From: JAZKFT01 sp963845495
GTDB taxonomy: Bacteria; Bacteroidota; Bacteroidia; Chitinophagales; Chitinophagaceae
DNA length: 49,435 nt
NCBI GenBank assembly: GCA_963845495.1
Contig: CAWJTH010000070.1
Location: 1 to 49,435, forward strand
Reading direction: 5' to 3'
Shown here: positions 32,699-41,291 of the stretch, piece by piece
Numbering within the stretch: position 1 is the stretch's first letter
Layout: the number at the start of each line of letters is the position of its first letter
The notes under the pieces: model-generated
What the model was told of the DNA's origin: nothing
Database searches by the model: none
What the model saw: the letters and a program-made list of their open reading frames with translations, nothing else
Translations under genes and position numbers: made by a program

Positions 32699-32862
32699 AG
32701 CTTTGAGCTATTAGCTATGAGCTTTGAGCCATAAACTATTAGCAATGAATTATAAATTGTGAATTATAAATTATTGTATTTACTATTAAAAAACCTACAG
32801 GCATTTGTTTATTTAATGCTAGCTCAGAGCTAACAGCTAATTGCTCACAGCTAGCAGCAACT
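32699..32862. repeat. AGCT heptad inverted repeat 1 (TolC/ATPase gap)
   Basis: Left arm from 32699: agctttg, agctatt, agctatg, agctttg, agccata, aactatt, agcaatg, drifting into aattata-type heptads to 32775. Right arm 32821-32862: agctcag, agctaac, agctaat, tgctcac, agctagc, agcaact, overlapping the ATPase stop codon. Confidence 0.88.
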
Positions 32863-33526
32863 ATTTTTTTTCAATCCTTGCATCTAGCAATTCAATTATC
32901 CTCGATCCGTAAGCAGCATTTTTATCAGAATGTGTTACTTGAATTATTGTTACTCCGTCATTATTTAATTGCTTAAAAAGCTGCATAATTTCTTCGCCTT
33001 GCTTTGAATTAAGATTACCTGTCGGCTCATCGGCCAATATTAATTTTGGTTTTACAATTAATGCCCGTGCAATGCCCACCAATTGTTGCTGTCCACCGGA
33101 CAATTGAGATGGAAATAAATCTTTTTTACCAACAATATTAAATCGATCCAACATATCGGCTACCATAGCCTTTCTTTCAGGCGATTTAATATTATGGTAC
33201 AATAAAGGCGTTTCTATATTTTCATACACTGTTAATTCATCAATTAAATGATAGGCTTGAAATACAAAACCTATATTTTCTTTAAACAATTGCGACCGCT
33301 GTTTTTCTTTTAATTGATAAACATCAGTTTCAAGAAAACGATAGGTTCCTTCATCAAAACCATCCAGCATTCCAATTACATTTAACAAGGTTGATTTACC
33401 TGAACCGGATGGTCCCATAATTGAAACAAATTCGCCTTCTTTTACTGTAATATTAATATCTTTTAATAAAAAAATGCGGTTACTTCCGTTATTAACCCAT
33501 TTAAAAATATTCTTTAATTCAATCAT
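32861..33526 (-). CDS. ABC transporter ATPase, LolD/MacB type
   Basis: 221 aa. Walker A GPSGSGKST (38-46), Q-loop Q90, signature LSGGQQQ (142-148), Walker B LILADEPTG (163-171) and switch histidine H199. The EFVSIMGPSGSGKSTLLNVIGMLDGFDEG context is the LolD/MacB/FtsE branch that powers mechanotransmission permeases rather than substrate-translocating exporters. The sole ATPase in the window, following the run of permeases, so it probably serves several or all of them. Confidence 0.95.
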   Translation of the reverse strand: MIELKNIFKWVNNGSNRIFLLKDINITVKEGEFVSIMGPSGSGKSTLLNVIGMLDGFDEGTYRFLETDVYQLKEKQRSQLFKENIGFVFQAYHLIDELTVYENIETPLLYHNIKSPERKAMVADMLDRFNIVGKKDLFPSQLSGGQQQLVGIARALIVKPKLILADEPTGNLNSKQGEEIMQLFKQLNNDGVTIIQVTHSDKNAAYGSRIIELLDARIEKK

Positions 33527-33533
33527 TTTTTTA

Positions 33534-33675
33534 AGCTTTGAGCTTTGAGCTATTAGCTTTGAGCTATTAGCCTTTGAGCCATTTTAAATTTGTTTTAATT
33601 ATCCTACTTATTTTATTTATTTAGTCATCTACATTGGTAAGGCTAACAGCTAATAGCTCAAAGCTCACAGCTTAT
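33534..33675. repeat. AGCT heptad inverted repeat 2 (ATPase/permease gap)
   Basis: Left arm: agctttg, agctttg, agctatt, agctttg, agctatt (33534-33568). Right arm: ggctaac, agctaat, agctcaa, agctcac, agcttat (33641-33675), overlapping the stop codon of the permease at 33672. Confidence 0.92.
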
Positions 33676-36062
33676 TCCGTTCTTAAACTTTTTACCGGAT
33701 TTGACAGTGCCGCTTTTATTGCTTGCGAACTTACCGTAACTAATGCAATTAAAATAGCTGCCATTCCCGCCAATGCAAACATCCACCAATAAATATCAGT
33801 TCGGTAAGCAAACCCTTGCAGCCATTTATTCATTAAATAATAACCAACCGGAATGGCAATAAAAGTGCCTAACAGCACAGGCTTTAGTAAATCTTTAGAC
33901 AATAAAACAACAATACTTTGCACTGATGAACCAAGCACTTTTCTTACACCAATTTCTTTGGTACGTTTAATAGCGGTGTAAGATGCCAAACCAAATAAAC
34001 CAAGGCAAGCAATAAAAATAGCGATGGCAGAAAATATACTTAAAATGCTATTTTGCTTTATATCATCTTTATAATGTTGATTAAACGCTTCATCCAAAAA
34101 ATTATATTCAAAGGGATAGCCAGATGCAACACTGGCATACGTTTTCTTAATATTTTCAATCGTGGGTTGCAAATGATTACTAGGTTTTATTCTAATTAAT
34201 GCTACCCGCCAATCTTGGCTAGTTGAAATAATAATAGGGTCGATTTTTTCTTTTAAAGAAGCATAATGATAATCTTCCACTACGCCCACAATATTGCGGC
34301 GTAAACTATCACGTGTCATGTTTTTAACCCATTTCCCAATGGCTTGTTCAGGCGTGGAATAACCCAATTTTATAGCAGCCGTACGGTTAATAAGCACTGC
34401 CTGCGTCGAATCGGTTGGAAATGAAGAAGATAAATCTCTTCCCGCAATTATTTTTAACCCTAACGATTTTACAAATTCAAAGTCTGCAAACTCAGTATCA
34501 AACAATAACTTTTCACCAGGCTTCGCTTCTGCTTCAAAACCTTGTGTATCGTGAAAACCGCCCGGTTCGCCCGACATTAATGAAACGCTCATTATCGAAG
34601 GATCATTTTGAACCATATTTTTAAAACGTACTCGCCTATCATAAATATCGCCATTATCTATTTGCACCAACAAAGATTGTTCTTTGTTAAAACCTAAATC
34701 TTTATTTCTTACATAACCCATTTGACTGGTAATTATAGTGATGCTGATAATTAATAAAACCGAAATACTAAATTGAAAAACAACTAATGCCTTTCTAAAA
34801 AAAGCACCATTTTTACCGATTTTTAATTTGCCTTTTAATGATTCTATTGGCGAAAAAGACGACAACAATAATGCAGGGTAAATTCCAGCTAAAAGGCCAA
34901 TAATTAAAATAATAGCAGCAATAAAAATATAAACCCAAGGATCCGTCCAATACGACGGTAACGTATAACCAAGTAAATTTGTGTAAGGCCGCATCAATAA
35001 TTGTAAAATTAAAAGTGCTAATACCGAAGATATTGCAGCATACAAAAGCGACTCTAAAATAAATTGACTAAATAATTGTTTGCGTACCGCTCCCAATACT
35101 TTCCGAAGCCCCACTTCTTTTGACCGGTCTGTGGCACGTGCGGTTGCTAAATTCATGAAATTGATACATGCAATAATTAATATTAAAATGGCTATCGACA
35201 TAAATATAAATACCACTTTTTTATTACCGTGTTTTACATTATCATGAACATCTGAATTAAAATAAATATTTTTTAATGGTTCTAAATCCAAGTCCATTTT
35301 AAATCCATTAGCCGCATAATATTTACCTAAATATTTATCCATAAATTGCGGGAATCTGCTAACCAATTGTTTTACATTAACTTTTGGATTTAATTGCACA
35401 TAAGTGTACAATCCATTATATGGGAAATTTTGAAGCGAATCATGGTATTTCCAATTTGATATTGGCACAACCATATCAAAATATAAATGTGAGTTAACGG
35501 GTACATCTTTGGCTATTCCTGTCACCTTTAATGGCATTTTTTTATTCATTTGCACAACCTTGCCCATCGGATCTTCGTTACCAAAATATTTTTTAGCTGT
35601 AGAAACCGTCAAAACAATGCTGGCTGGGTCTTTTAGCACAGTTGCTGCATCTCCCTTTAGCAACGGGAAATTAAAAAACTGAAAAAAATTGCTATCGGTG
35701 ATGTACACATTTTTTTCGTTGAAAGATGTATTATTGTAAGTAAACAAATCGTTGTCTGGGTTTACCCGCACGGCTTGCTCAATAGCATCGGGATAATCAT
35801 TCCGTAAAGCTTTTGCATAAGGCCCGGAAACCCAACTTACCATATTTTTACTACCGCTTCCGGTATTATCGGCCATTCGCACCACCCGGTAAATATCTTT
35901 TCCGTTTTTATGAAAATCATCAAAGCTTGATTCATGTTTAATAAAAAGAAAAATCATTAAACAGCAAGTAATTCCTACCGTTAATCCTAAAATATTAATT
36001 AAAGAAAAAACCTTTTGCTTGCGTAAGTTTTTAAATGCCAACAATAAATAATTCTTTATCAT
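33672..36062 (-). CDS. FtsX/MacB-like ABC permease 7 (796 aa)
   Basis: Last permease of the array and directly upstream of the ATPase. Order: N-terminal TM (about 20-42), first MacB_PCD periplasmic domain, first FtsX domain (three TMs, SKEVGLRKVLGA near 315), second PCD, second FtsX domain (RTKEIGVRKVLGSS near 702) and the shared ending NPVKSLRTE. Two MacB-type halves in one chain suggest it works as a fused dimer with two ATPase subunits. Its N-terminus (MIKNYLLLAFKNLRKQKVFSLINILGLTVGITCCLMIFLFIKHE) is of the type ending in ...IYRV, like that of the permease at 46352, so these two look like one subgroup. Substrate unknown. Confidence 0.92.
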   Translation of the reverse strand: MIKNYLLLAFKNLRKQKVFSLINILGLTVGITCCLMIFLFIKHESSFDDFHKNGKDIYRVVRMADNTGSGSKNMVSWVSGPYAKALRNDYPDAIEQAVRVNPDNDLFTYNNTSFNEKNVYITDSNFFQFFNFPLLKGDAATVLKDPASIVLTVSTAKKYFGNEDPMGKVVQMNKKMPLKVTGIAKDVPVNSHLYFDMVVPISNWKYHDSLQNFPYNGLYTYVQLNPKVNVKQLVSRFPQFMDKYLGKYYAANGFKMDLDLEPLKNIYFNSDVHDNVKHGNKKVVFIFMSIAILILIIACINFMNLATARATDRSKEVGLRKVLGAVRKQLFSQFILESLLYAAISSVLALLILQLLMRPYTNLLGYTLPSYWTDPWVYIFIAAIILIIGLLAGIYPALLLSSFSPIESLKGKLKIGKNGAFFRKALVVFQFSISVLLIISITIITSQMGYVRNKDLGFNKEQSLLVQIDNGDIYDRRVRFKNMVQNDPSIMSVSLMSGEPGGFHDTQGFEAEAKPGEKLLFDTEFADFEFVKSLGLKIIAGRDLSSSFPTDSTQAVLINRTAAIKLGYSTPEQAIGKWVKNMTRDSLRRNIVGVVEDYHYASLKEKIDPIIISTSQDWRVALIRIKPSNHLQPTIENIKKTYASVASGYPFEYNFLDEAFNQHYKDDIKQNSILSIFSAIAIFIACLGLFGLASYTAIKRTKEIGVRKVLGSSVQSIVVLLSKDLLKPVLLGTFIAIPVGYYLMNKWLQGFAYRTDIYWWMFALAGMAAILIALVTVSSQAIKAALSNPVKSLRTE

Positions 36063-36068
36063 GGTTTT

Positions 36069-36214
36069 AGCTTTTAGCTTTAAACTATTAGCTTTGAGCT
36101 ATTAGCCTTGAGCAGTTTTTAATAGTTTTAGTATTTCTATTTTAAAAATTATTTTATTTTAATAATCTATATTGGCAAGGGCTAAAAGCTCATAGCTAAC
36201 AGCTCAAAGCTTTA
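36069..36214. repeat. AGCT heptad inverted repeat 3
   Basis: Left arm: agctttt, agcttta, aactatt, agctttg, agctatt, agccttg, agcagtt (36069-36117). Right arm: ggctaaa, agctcat, agctaac, agctcaa, agcttta (36180-36214), overlapping the stop codon of the permease at 36212. Confidence 0.92.
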
Positions 36215-38623
36215 TTCCGTTCTTAAACTTTTTACCGGATTTGCAATTGCTGCTTTAATTGCCTGGAAGCTTACCGTAAATAATGTAATTACTAAAGCCC
36301 CTGCTCCGGCTGCTGCAAAAATCCACCATGAAATATTAGCGTGATATGTGTATTGTATTATCCAGTTATGCATAAAATAATAAGCAATTGGGCCTGCTAT
36401 AAGTAATGAAATAATTACCAACCCAATAAATTCTTTTGACAATAAATTCCAGATACTGAATATGGAAGCGCCGACAACTTTCCGGATACCAATTTCTTTG
36501 TTACGCTGTTCAGCTACAAAACTGGCTAAACCAAAAAGGCCCAGACAGGAAATAATTATGGCGAGGACAGCAAAGAAAGTAGACAGCTTACCGATGCGTT
36601 GTTCCTGACCGAATTTTTTGGCATATTCTTCATCTACAAATTTGTAATCAAATGCAGCGGATGGGACTATATTTCTAAAAACGGCTTCAATTTTTGGTAG
36701 TGCCTTATTAGCACTTACGGTCGGTTTTATTTTTATATCGATTTGGCTGGCTGTATTGTACTTTGCGTCCAAAAAGAAAATGGCACGCTTCTCTGGTTCA
36801 TACGGTGAACCCATCACCATATCTTTTATTACACCAACTATTTGCCGGGATTGTGTACCGCCAGCAATCTTTATAAATTGACCGATAGGATTTTTAAATC
36901 CCATATCTTTTGCGGCGGTCTCATTAATAATAACCTTAGTGGTATCGGTAGCGAAAGCTTTGGAAAAATCACGGCCGGCAATAAACTGCCAGCCAACCAT
37001 TTTGCCGAAACCATACGACACATTGGTTACAGCAAAAGAATATTCTCTTGGTTGTTTACCGATCCAATCAAAATCGCTTGAATTGTTCCCGATTTGCGTT
37101 AAAGGGCTCGACGAAAGCTCCATGTCTGTAACCATGCCTGTATTCAGCAATTCGCTTCGCAATACGTCTAATTTACCTTCATAGTTGGGGTCGTTTTTAG
37201 AAATGGTGATTAAACCCTCTCTGTTATAGCCGATCGGCCGGTTTTGCGCAAACATAATTTGCCTATACACTACTATAGTTCCAATAACTAAAATCACCGA
37301 CACGGTAAATTGAATTACGACCAACACCTTGCGTGGCAATGCTGCAAAGCGGCCTAAACGAATTGAACCTTTTAAAACTTTTACCGGCTGAAAGGACGAT
37401 AAATAAAAGGACGGGTAAGCTCCAGCCAGCAAAGCCGTTATAATTATGAATGCAAGATTAAACAACCAGAATAAAGGATTTGAAAAAGGTAATGATATTT
37501 TCTTATCCGCCAATCCATTAAACCACGGAAGCGACAATAAAATAAACAGTAGTGAAAGTATAAAAGCTAAAAATACTACCAAAAATGATTCACTTAAAAA
37601 TTGCTGTATCAATTGTTTTTTTAAAGACCCTATTGCCTTACGAATGCCTACTTCTTTAGCCCGTTTTTCTGCACGTGCCGTACTTAAATTCATAAAATTG
37701 ATGCAGGCCAGCAACAGTACAAAAATTCCCACAATACCGAAAAGCCATACAAATGTTATGCGGCCGCCATTTGGCAAGCCATTCTTAAAATCAGAATACA
37801 AGTGCCAGTCTTTCATAGGATATAAAAATGCATGCTCGTTGTATTTAATCATGCCGGTTGCCACTTCTTTTGGAATACTGTTATAAAAAAAATCTTTTAT
37901 GGCAGCGTTCGCAGTCTCCATAGAAACATTCGGTTGCAACTGTACAAAAATGGGAAAGGAACTATTGTCCCAGCTATTTTCAGTCTGTTGTATCCAGCTG
38001 TTGGAAGCAACCCATAAGTTCCACGGAGCAAAAAACTGCATTTCCGCGTAGTTGCTGTTTGTAGCAATATCTTCATACACCCCAGTTACTATCACATCAA
38101 TCCGGTTATCTATTTTAAGGCTTTTATTTATAGGGTCGTCTTTACCAAAAAATGCTTCTGCGGTTGATTTGGAAAGTATAATGGAATGCATATCATTCAA
38201 CGAAGCATAATTGCCTTTTAGCATTTTTAGCGAAAGCATGTCCAATCCCCCTGCATCCATAAACTCACCTTTTCTTGATATTTTTTTATCCGCTGCCGAA
38301 ACGGAATAATCACTGGGCCACCAAGCCATCACCACATGCTTGAAATATTGTTTGTAATCGCTTCTTAAAATGGAAGCCATGGGATAATGCATATTATTCA
38401 CTCCATTGGTTTCATGCGTGTTCGGGTCGGTAAAGTACCTTCTTATCTGGGCAACATTTTCGTAGTTTTCATGAGTTTTATTGAAGGTTACTTCATCATA
38501 AACCCAAAGTCCAATAAGCATGGCCACTGCCATGCCTATTGCAAGCCCACCAATGTTGATGAAAGAATATATCTTGTTTTTTATAAGGTTTCGCCAGGCG
38601 ATTTTGAAATAATTTTTAAACAT
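36212..38623 (-). CDS. FtsX/MacB-like ABC permease 6 (803 aa)
   Basis: Same two-half architecture. The N-terminus is MFKNYFKIAWRNLIKNKIYSFINIGGLAIGMAVAMLIGLWVYDEVTFNKTH; coupling-helix motifs are AKEVGIRKAIGS near 320 and NKEIGIRKVVGAS near 709; it ends NPVKSLRTE. The GLAIGMAVA...LIGLWV start, the KDMVMGSPYEP block in the second PCD and the LVASFVAEQR-like segment before the last FtsX domain group it with the permeases at 38786 and 43836. The family moves hydrophobic or large envelope-associated substrates or exports peptides by mechanotransmission; which one applies here is not visible. Confidence 0.92.
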   Translation of the reverse strand: MFKNYFKIAWRNLIKNKIYSFINIGGLAIGMAVAMLIGLWVYDEVTFNKTHENYENVAQIRRYFTDPNTHETNGVNNMHYPMASILRSDYKQYFKHVVMAWWPSDYSVSAADKKISRKGEFMDAGGLDMLSLKMLKGNYASLNDMHSIILSKSTAEAFFGKDDPINKSLKIDNRIDVIVTGVYEDIATNSNYAEMQFFAPWNLWVASNSWIQQTENSWDNSSFPIFVQLQPNVSMETANAAIKDFFYNSIPKEVATGMIKYNEHAFLYPMKDWHLYSDFKNGLPNGGRITFVWLFGIVGIFVLLLACINFMNLSTARAEKRAKEVGIRKAIGSLKKQLIQQFLSESFLVVFLAFILSLLFILLSLPWFNGLADKKISLPFSNPLFWLFNLAFIIITALLAGAYPSFYLSSFQPVKVLKGSIRLGRFAALPRKVLVVIQFTVSVILVIGTIVVYRQIMFAQNRPIGYNREGLITISKNDPNYEGKLDVLRSELLNTGMVTDMELSSSPLTQIGNNSSDFDWIGKQPREYSFAVTNVSYGFGKMVGWQFIAGRDFSKAFATDTTKVIINETAAKDMGFKNPIGQFIKIAGGTQSRQIVGVIKDMVMGSPYEPEKRAIFFLDAKYNTASQIDIKIKPTVSANKALPKIEAVFRNIVPSAAFDYKFVDEEYAKKFGQEQRIGKLSTFFAVLAIIISCLGLFGLASFVAEQRNKEIGIRKVVGASIFSIWNLLSKEFIGLVIISLLIAGPIAYYFMHNWIIQYTYHANISWWIFAAAGAGALVITLFTVSFQAIKAAIANPVKSLRTE

Positions 38624-38629
38624 AGGAAA

Positions 38630-38788
38630 AGCTTTGAGCTGTTAGCTTTGAGCTATTAGCTGATGAACTGAATACAAGCAGTGAGCTGTGAGCCATGAGC
38701 TTTTAGCTCTTGTGTGGATGTTTTTACTTTGAGTATTTGAGTACTGGCAATGAGCTCAAAGCTGATAGCTAACAGCTCAAAGCTGTTA
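38630..38788. repeat. AGCT heptad inverted repeat 4, rearranged
   Basis: Left arm: agctttg, agctgtt, agctttg, agctatt, agctgat (38630-38664). An extra heptad block follows at 38684-38711 and leads into cttgtgtggat, which is the reverse complement of the atccacacaag box seen in elements 7 and 8. Right arm: agctcaa, agctgat, agctaac, agctcaa, agctgtt (38753-38787), overlapping the permease stop codon. Confidence 0.9.
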
Positions 38789-41170
38789 TTCCGTTCTTAA
38801 ACTTTTTACAGGGTTTGCAACTGCCGCTTTAATGGCTTGAAAACTGATGGTTAACAAAGTAATAATTAATGCACCGATCCCTGACATAACAAAAATCCAC
38901 CAAGAAATGGCTGTGCGATATTGATAATGTTGCAACCAATTATGCATAAAATAATAAGCAATTGGTACCGCTATTAACAACGAAACAATAATTAAAACAA
39001 TAAAATCTTTTGATAATAATTGCCAAACATTAAATACAGTAGCGCCTAATACTTTTCGCACACCAATTTCTTTGGTGCGTTGTTCGGCCATAAATGAAGC
39101 CATACCAAATAAACCTAAACAAGAAATAAAAATGGCTAATATGGCAAAAGAACTGGCCAATTTTCCGATACGTACTTCATCACCAAACTTTTTCTCGTAT
39201 TCTTTATCAATAAATTGATATTCAAAAGGTTGTGAAGGACTATATTTTTTAAAAGTAGCTTCTATTTTTTCCATTGCTTCGTGTGTTCCTACATTTGAAG
39301 CAATTTTCACATTTACAATATTTTGGGCGCTTTTATCCCATACAAAAACGGTGCGTGAAACCGGCTCGTAAGGCGATTGCATCACCATATCTTTTATTAC
39401 ACCAATTACATGATAATTTTTATCATCCCATTTAATTGTTTCCCCAACCGGATGTTTTAAATTCATGAATGTAACGGCTGTTTCATTTAATATGATGCCG
39501 GATGAATCCGTACCAAAATCTTTTGAAAAATTACGCCCCGTACTTAATTGCCAATCAATTGTTTTACCATATTCGGGCGTTACAAACACAACACCAAAAT
39601 CGCCTTGCACTGCGGGTGATTTCCCATTCCAATCAAAACCATTATCTATTTCGCCCACGTAAGTTGTTGGCGAAGATGATTCGGCCATTTCAGAAACAAC
39701 TCCCGTGCTTTTTAATTCGTTTCTAACAGCATCAAAATGATCGTGGATGTCGTTTGTAAACATAGAAATCATTACCAATTGATTCCTGTCATATCCAACG
39801 TCTCTGTTTTTTGCAAATTCAATTTGCCGAAAAACAATAACGGTTCCAATAATTAGAATAATAGAAACCGAAAATTGAACCACCACTAAAACTTTACGTG
39901 GAATAGCCGCTAAACTGCCAACACGAAATGCCCCTTTTAAAACTTTTACAGGTTTGAAAGACGATAAATAAAGTGCAGGATAACTACCAGCAATAAATCC
40001 TGTAATTAAAATAAATATAATTCCGAATAGCCAAAAAATAGGATTAGCCCATAAAATACTTATTTTTTTACCGGCAACATCGTTAAAAAAAGAAAGGCTT
40101 AATTGAACAAAAAGCAACGATAATAAAAAGGCAAATAATGCTACAATTAGCGACTCTGAAAAGAATTGATTGATTAATTGCGAACGAAGCGAACCGATTG
40201 CTTTTCTAATGCCAACTTCTTTTGCACGCTTTTCGCTTCGGGCTGTTGAAAGGTTCATAAAATTAATACAGGCCAACAATAAAACAAATAATCCTATAAT
40301 ACCAAACAACCACACAAACTCAATTCTACCGCCAGTATTTATGCCGTTTTTAAACTGTGAATACAAATGCCATTTTCGCATAGGTTGCAAAAAAACAACT
40401 GGTTTAAATAAAGCATCTGCTTTTTGTACCTTATTTAATTTTACATCTTTAATTTTTGTTGAAACGCTGTTCATATCAACATTGTCGGCTATTTGCACAA
40501 ATGTTTGATAAGCATTTCTACGCCAAGGATTGGTTTGTTTTTCTGGCCATAACGAACTATCGATATATAATTGCCAAGGTGCAATAAATGACAAGCCCTT
40601 AAAGTCAGAATTATAAGGGAGGTCTTCATAAACACCGGCTACTTTTAGGAGATATTGATTATCAATTTTAATAATTTTATTCAGGGCATCTTCATTTCCA
40701 AACAATGCTTTTGCCGTTGATGCAGCCAATATAATGGAATGATTATCAGCCAAAGCAGAACGCGTACCCGCCAACATTTTTAAAGAAAGCATTTCGGTCA
40801 TTTGCGGTTCAGCATAATTTCCAATTTGTGTTATTTTTTTATCATCAACAGATAAAATATGGCTATTGATCCAAGAAGCCATGGAAATATATTTAAAGTT
40901 GCTTCCATAAGTTCTTTTTAATTCATCGCCCATTAAATAAGGGACAGCTGTTTGTGTACGTATATCGCCGTTAAATGTTTGGCTCTGCATTACATGGGCA
41001 ATACGATCATAATTGGCAAAACTTTTATTAAAAGATAATTCATCCCAAACCCATAAGCCAATTAAAATTGCTACAGCCATGCCAACTGCCAACCCACCAA
41101 TATTAATAAAGGAGGATGTTTTATTGCGTAACAAATTACGCCAAGCTATTTTTAAATTATTCTTAAACAT
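38786..41170 (-). CDS. FtsX/MacB-like ABC permease 5 (794 aa)
   Basis: MFKNNLKIAWRNLLRNKTSSFINIGGLAVGMAVAILIGLWVWDELSFNKSF start; AKEVGIRKAIGSLRSQL near 318; TKEIGVRKVLGA near 702; end NPVKSLRTE. The first PCD carries HSIILAASTAKALFGNEDALNKIIKIDN, closely like permeases 6 and 4, and the second has VIGVIKDMVMQSPYEP. A likely tandem duplicate of the neighbouring genes. No sign of disruption: the frame is intact and the length normal. Confidence 0.92.
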   Translation of the reverse strand: MFKNNLKIAWRNLLRNKTSSFINIGGLAVGMAVAILIGLWVWDELSFNKSFANYDRIAHVMQSQTFNGDIRTQTAVPYLMGDELKRTYGSNFKYISMASWINSHILSVDDKKITQIGNYAEPQMTEMLSLKMLAGTRSALADNHSIILAASTAKALFGNEDALNKIIKIDNQYLLKVAGVYEDLPYNSDFKGLSFIAPWQLYIDSSLWPEKQTNPWRRNAYQTFVQIADNVDMNSVSTKIKDVKLNKVQKADALFKPVVFLQPMRKWHLYSQFKNGINTGGRIEFVWLFGIIGLFVLLLACINFMNLSTARSEKRAKEVGIRKAIGSLRSQLINQFFSESLIVALFAFLLSLLFVQLSLSFFNDVAGKKISILWANPIFWLFGIIFILITGFIAGSYPALYLSSFKPVKVLKGAFRVGSLAAIPRKVLVVVQFSVSIILIIGTVIVFRQIEFAKNRDVGYDRNQLVMISMFTNDIHDHFDAVRNELKSTGVVSEMAESSSPTTYVGEIDNGFDWNGKSPAVQGDFGVVFVTPEYGKTIDWQLSTGRNFSKDFGTDSSGIILNETAVTFMNLKHPVGETIKWDDKNYHVIGVIKDMVMQSPYEPVSRTVFVWDKSAQNIVNVKIASNVGTHEAMEKIEATFKKYSPSQPFEYQFIDKEYEKKFGDEVRIGKLASSFAILAIFISCLGLFGMASFMAEQRTKEIGVRKVLGATVFNVWQLLSKDFIVLIIVSLLIAVPIAYYFMHNWLQHYQYRTAISWWIFVMSGIGALIITLLTISFQAIKAAVANPVKSLRTE

Positions 41171-41176
41171 TGAAAA

Positions 41177-41291
41177 AGCTTTGAGCTGTTAGCTATGGGC
41201 TACTAGCTGATGAATTATATTAATATAAGCTGTAAGCTTTGAGCTATCCATGCAAGGGCTAATGGCTCATAGCTAAAAGCTTACAGCTATT
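41177..41291. repeat. AGCT heptad inverted repeat 5
   Basis: Left arm: agctttg, agctgtt, agctatg, ggctact, agctgat (41177-41211). A middle block agctgta, agctttg, agctatc (41228-41248) is followed by catgcaaggg. Right arm: ggctaat, ggctcat, agctaaa, agcttac, agctatt (41257-41291), containing the permease stop codon (41287-41289). Confidence 0.92.

Noticed and set aside
32692..32745. Upstream extension of the TolC-like gene (18 codons)
   Set aside because: The extra residues (SKLIANSSKLL) are translated AGCT heptads; a signal peptide begins at the ATG at 32691.
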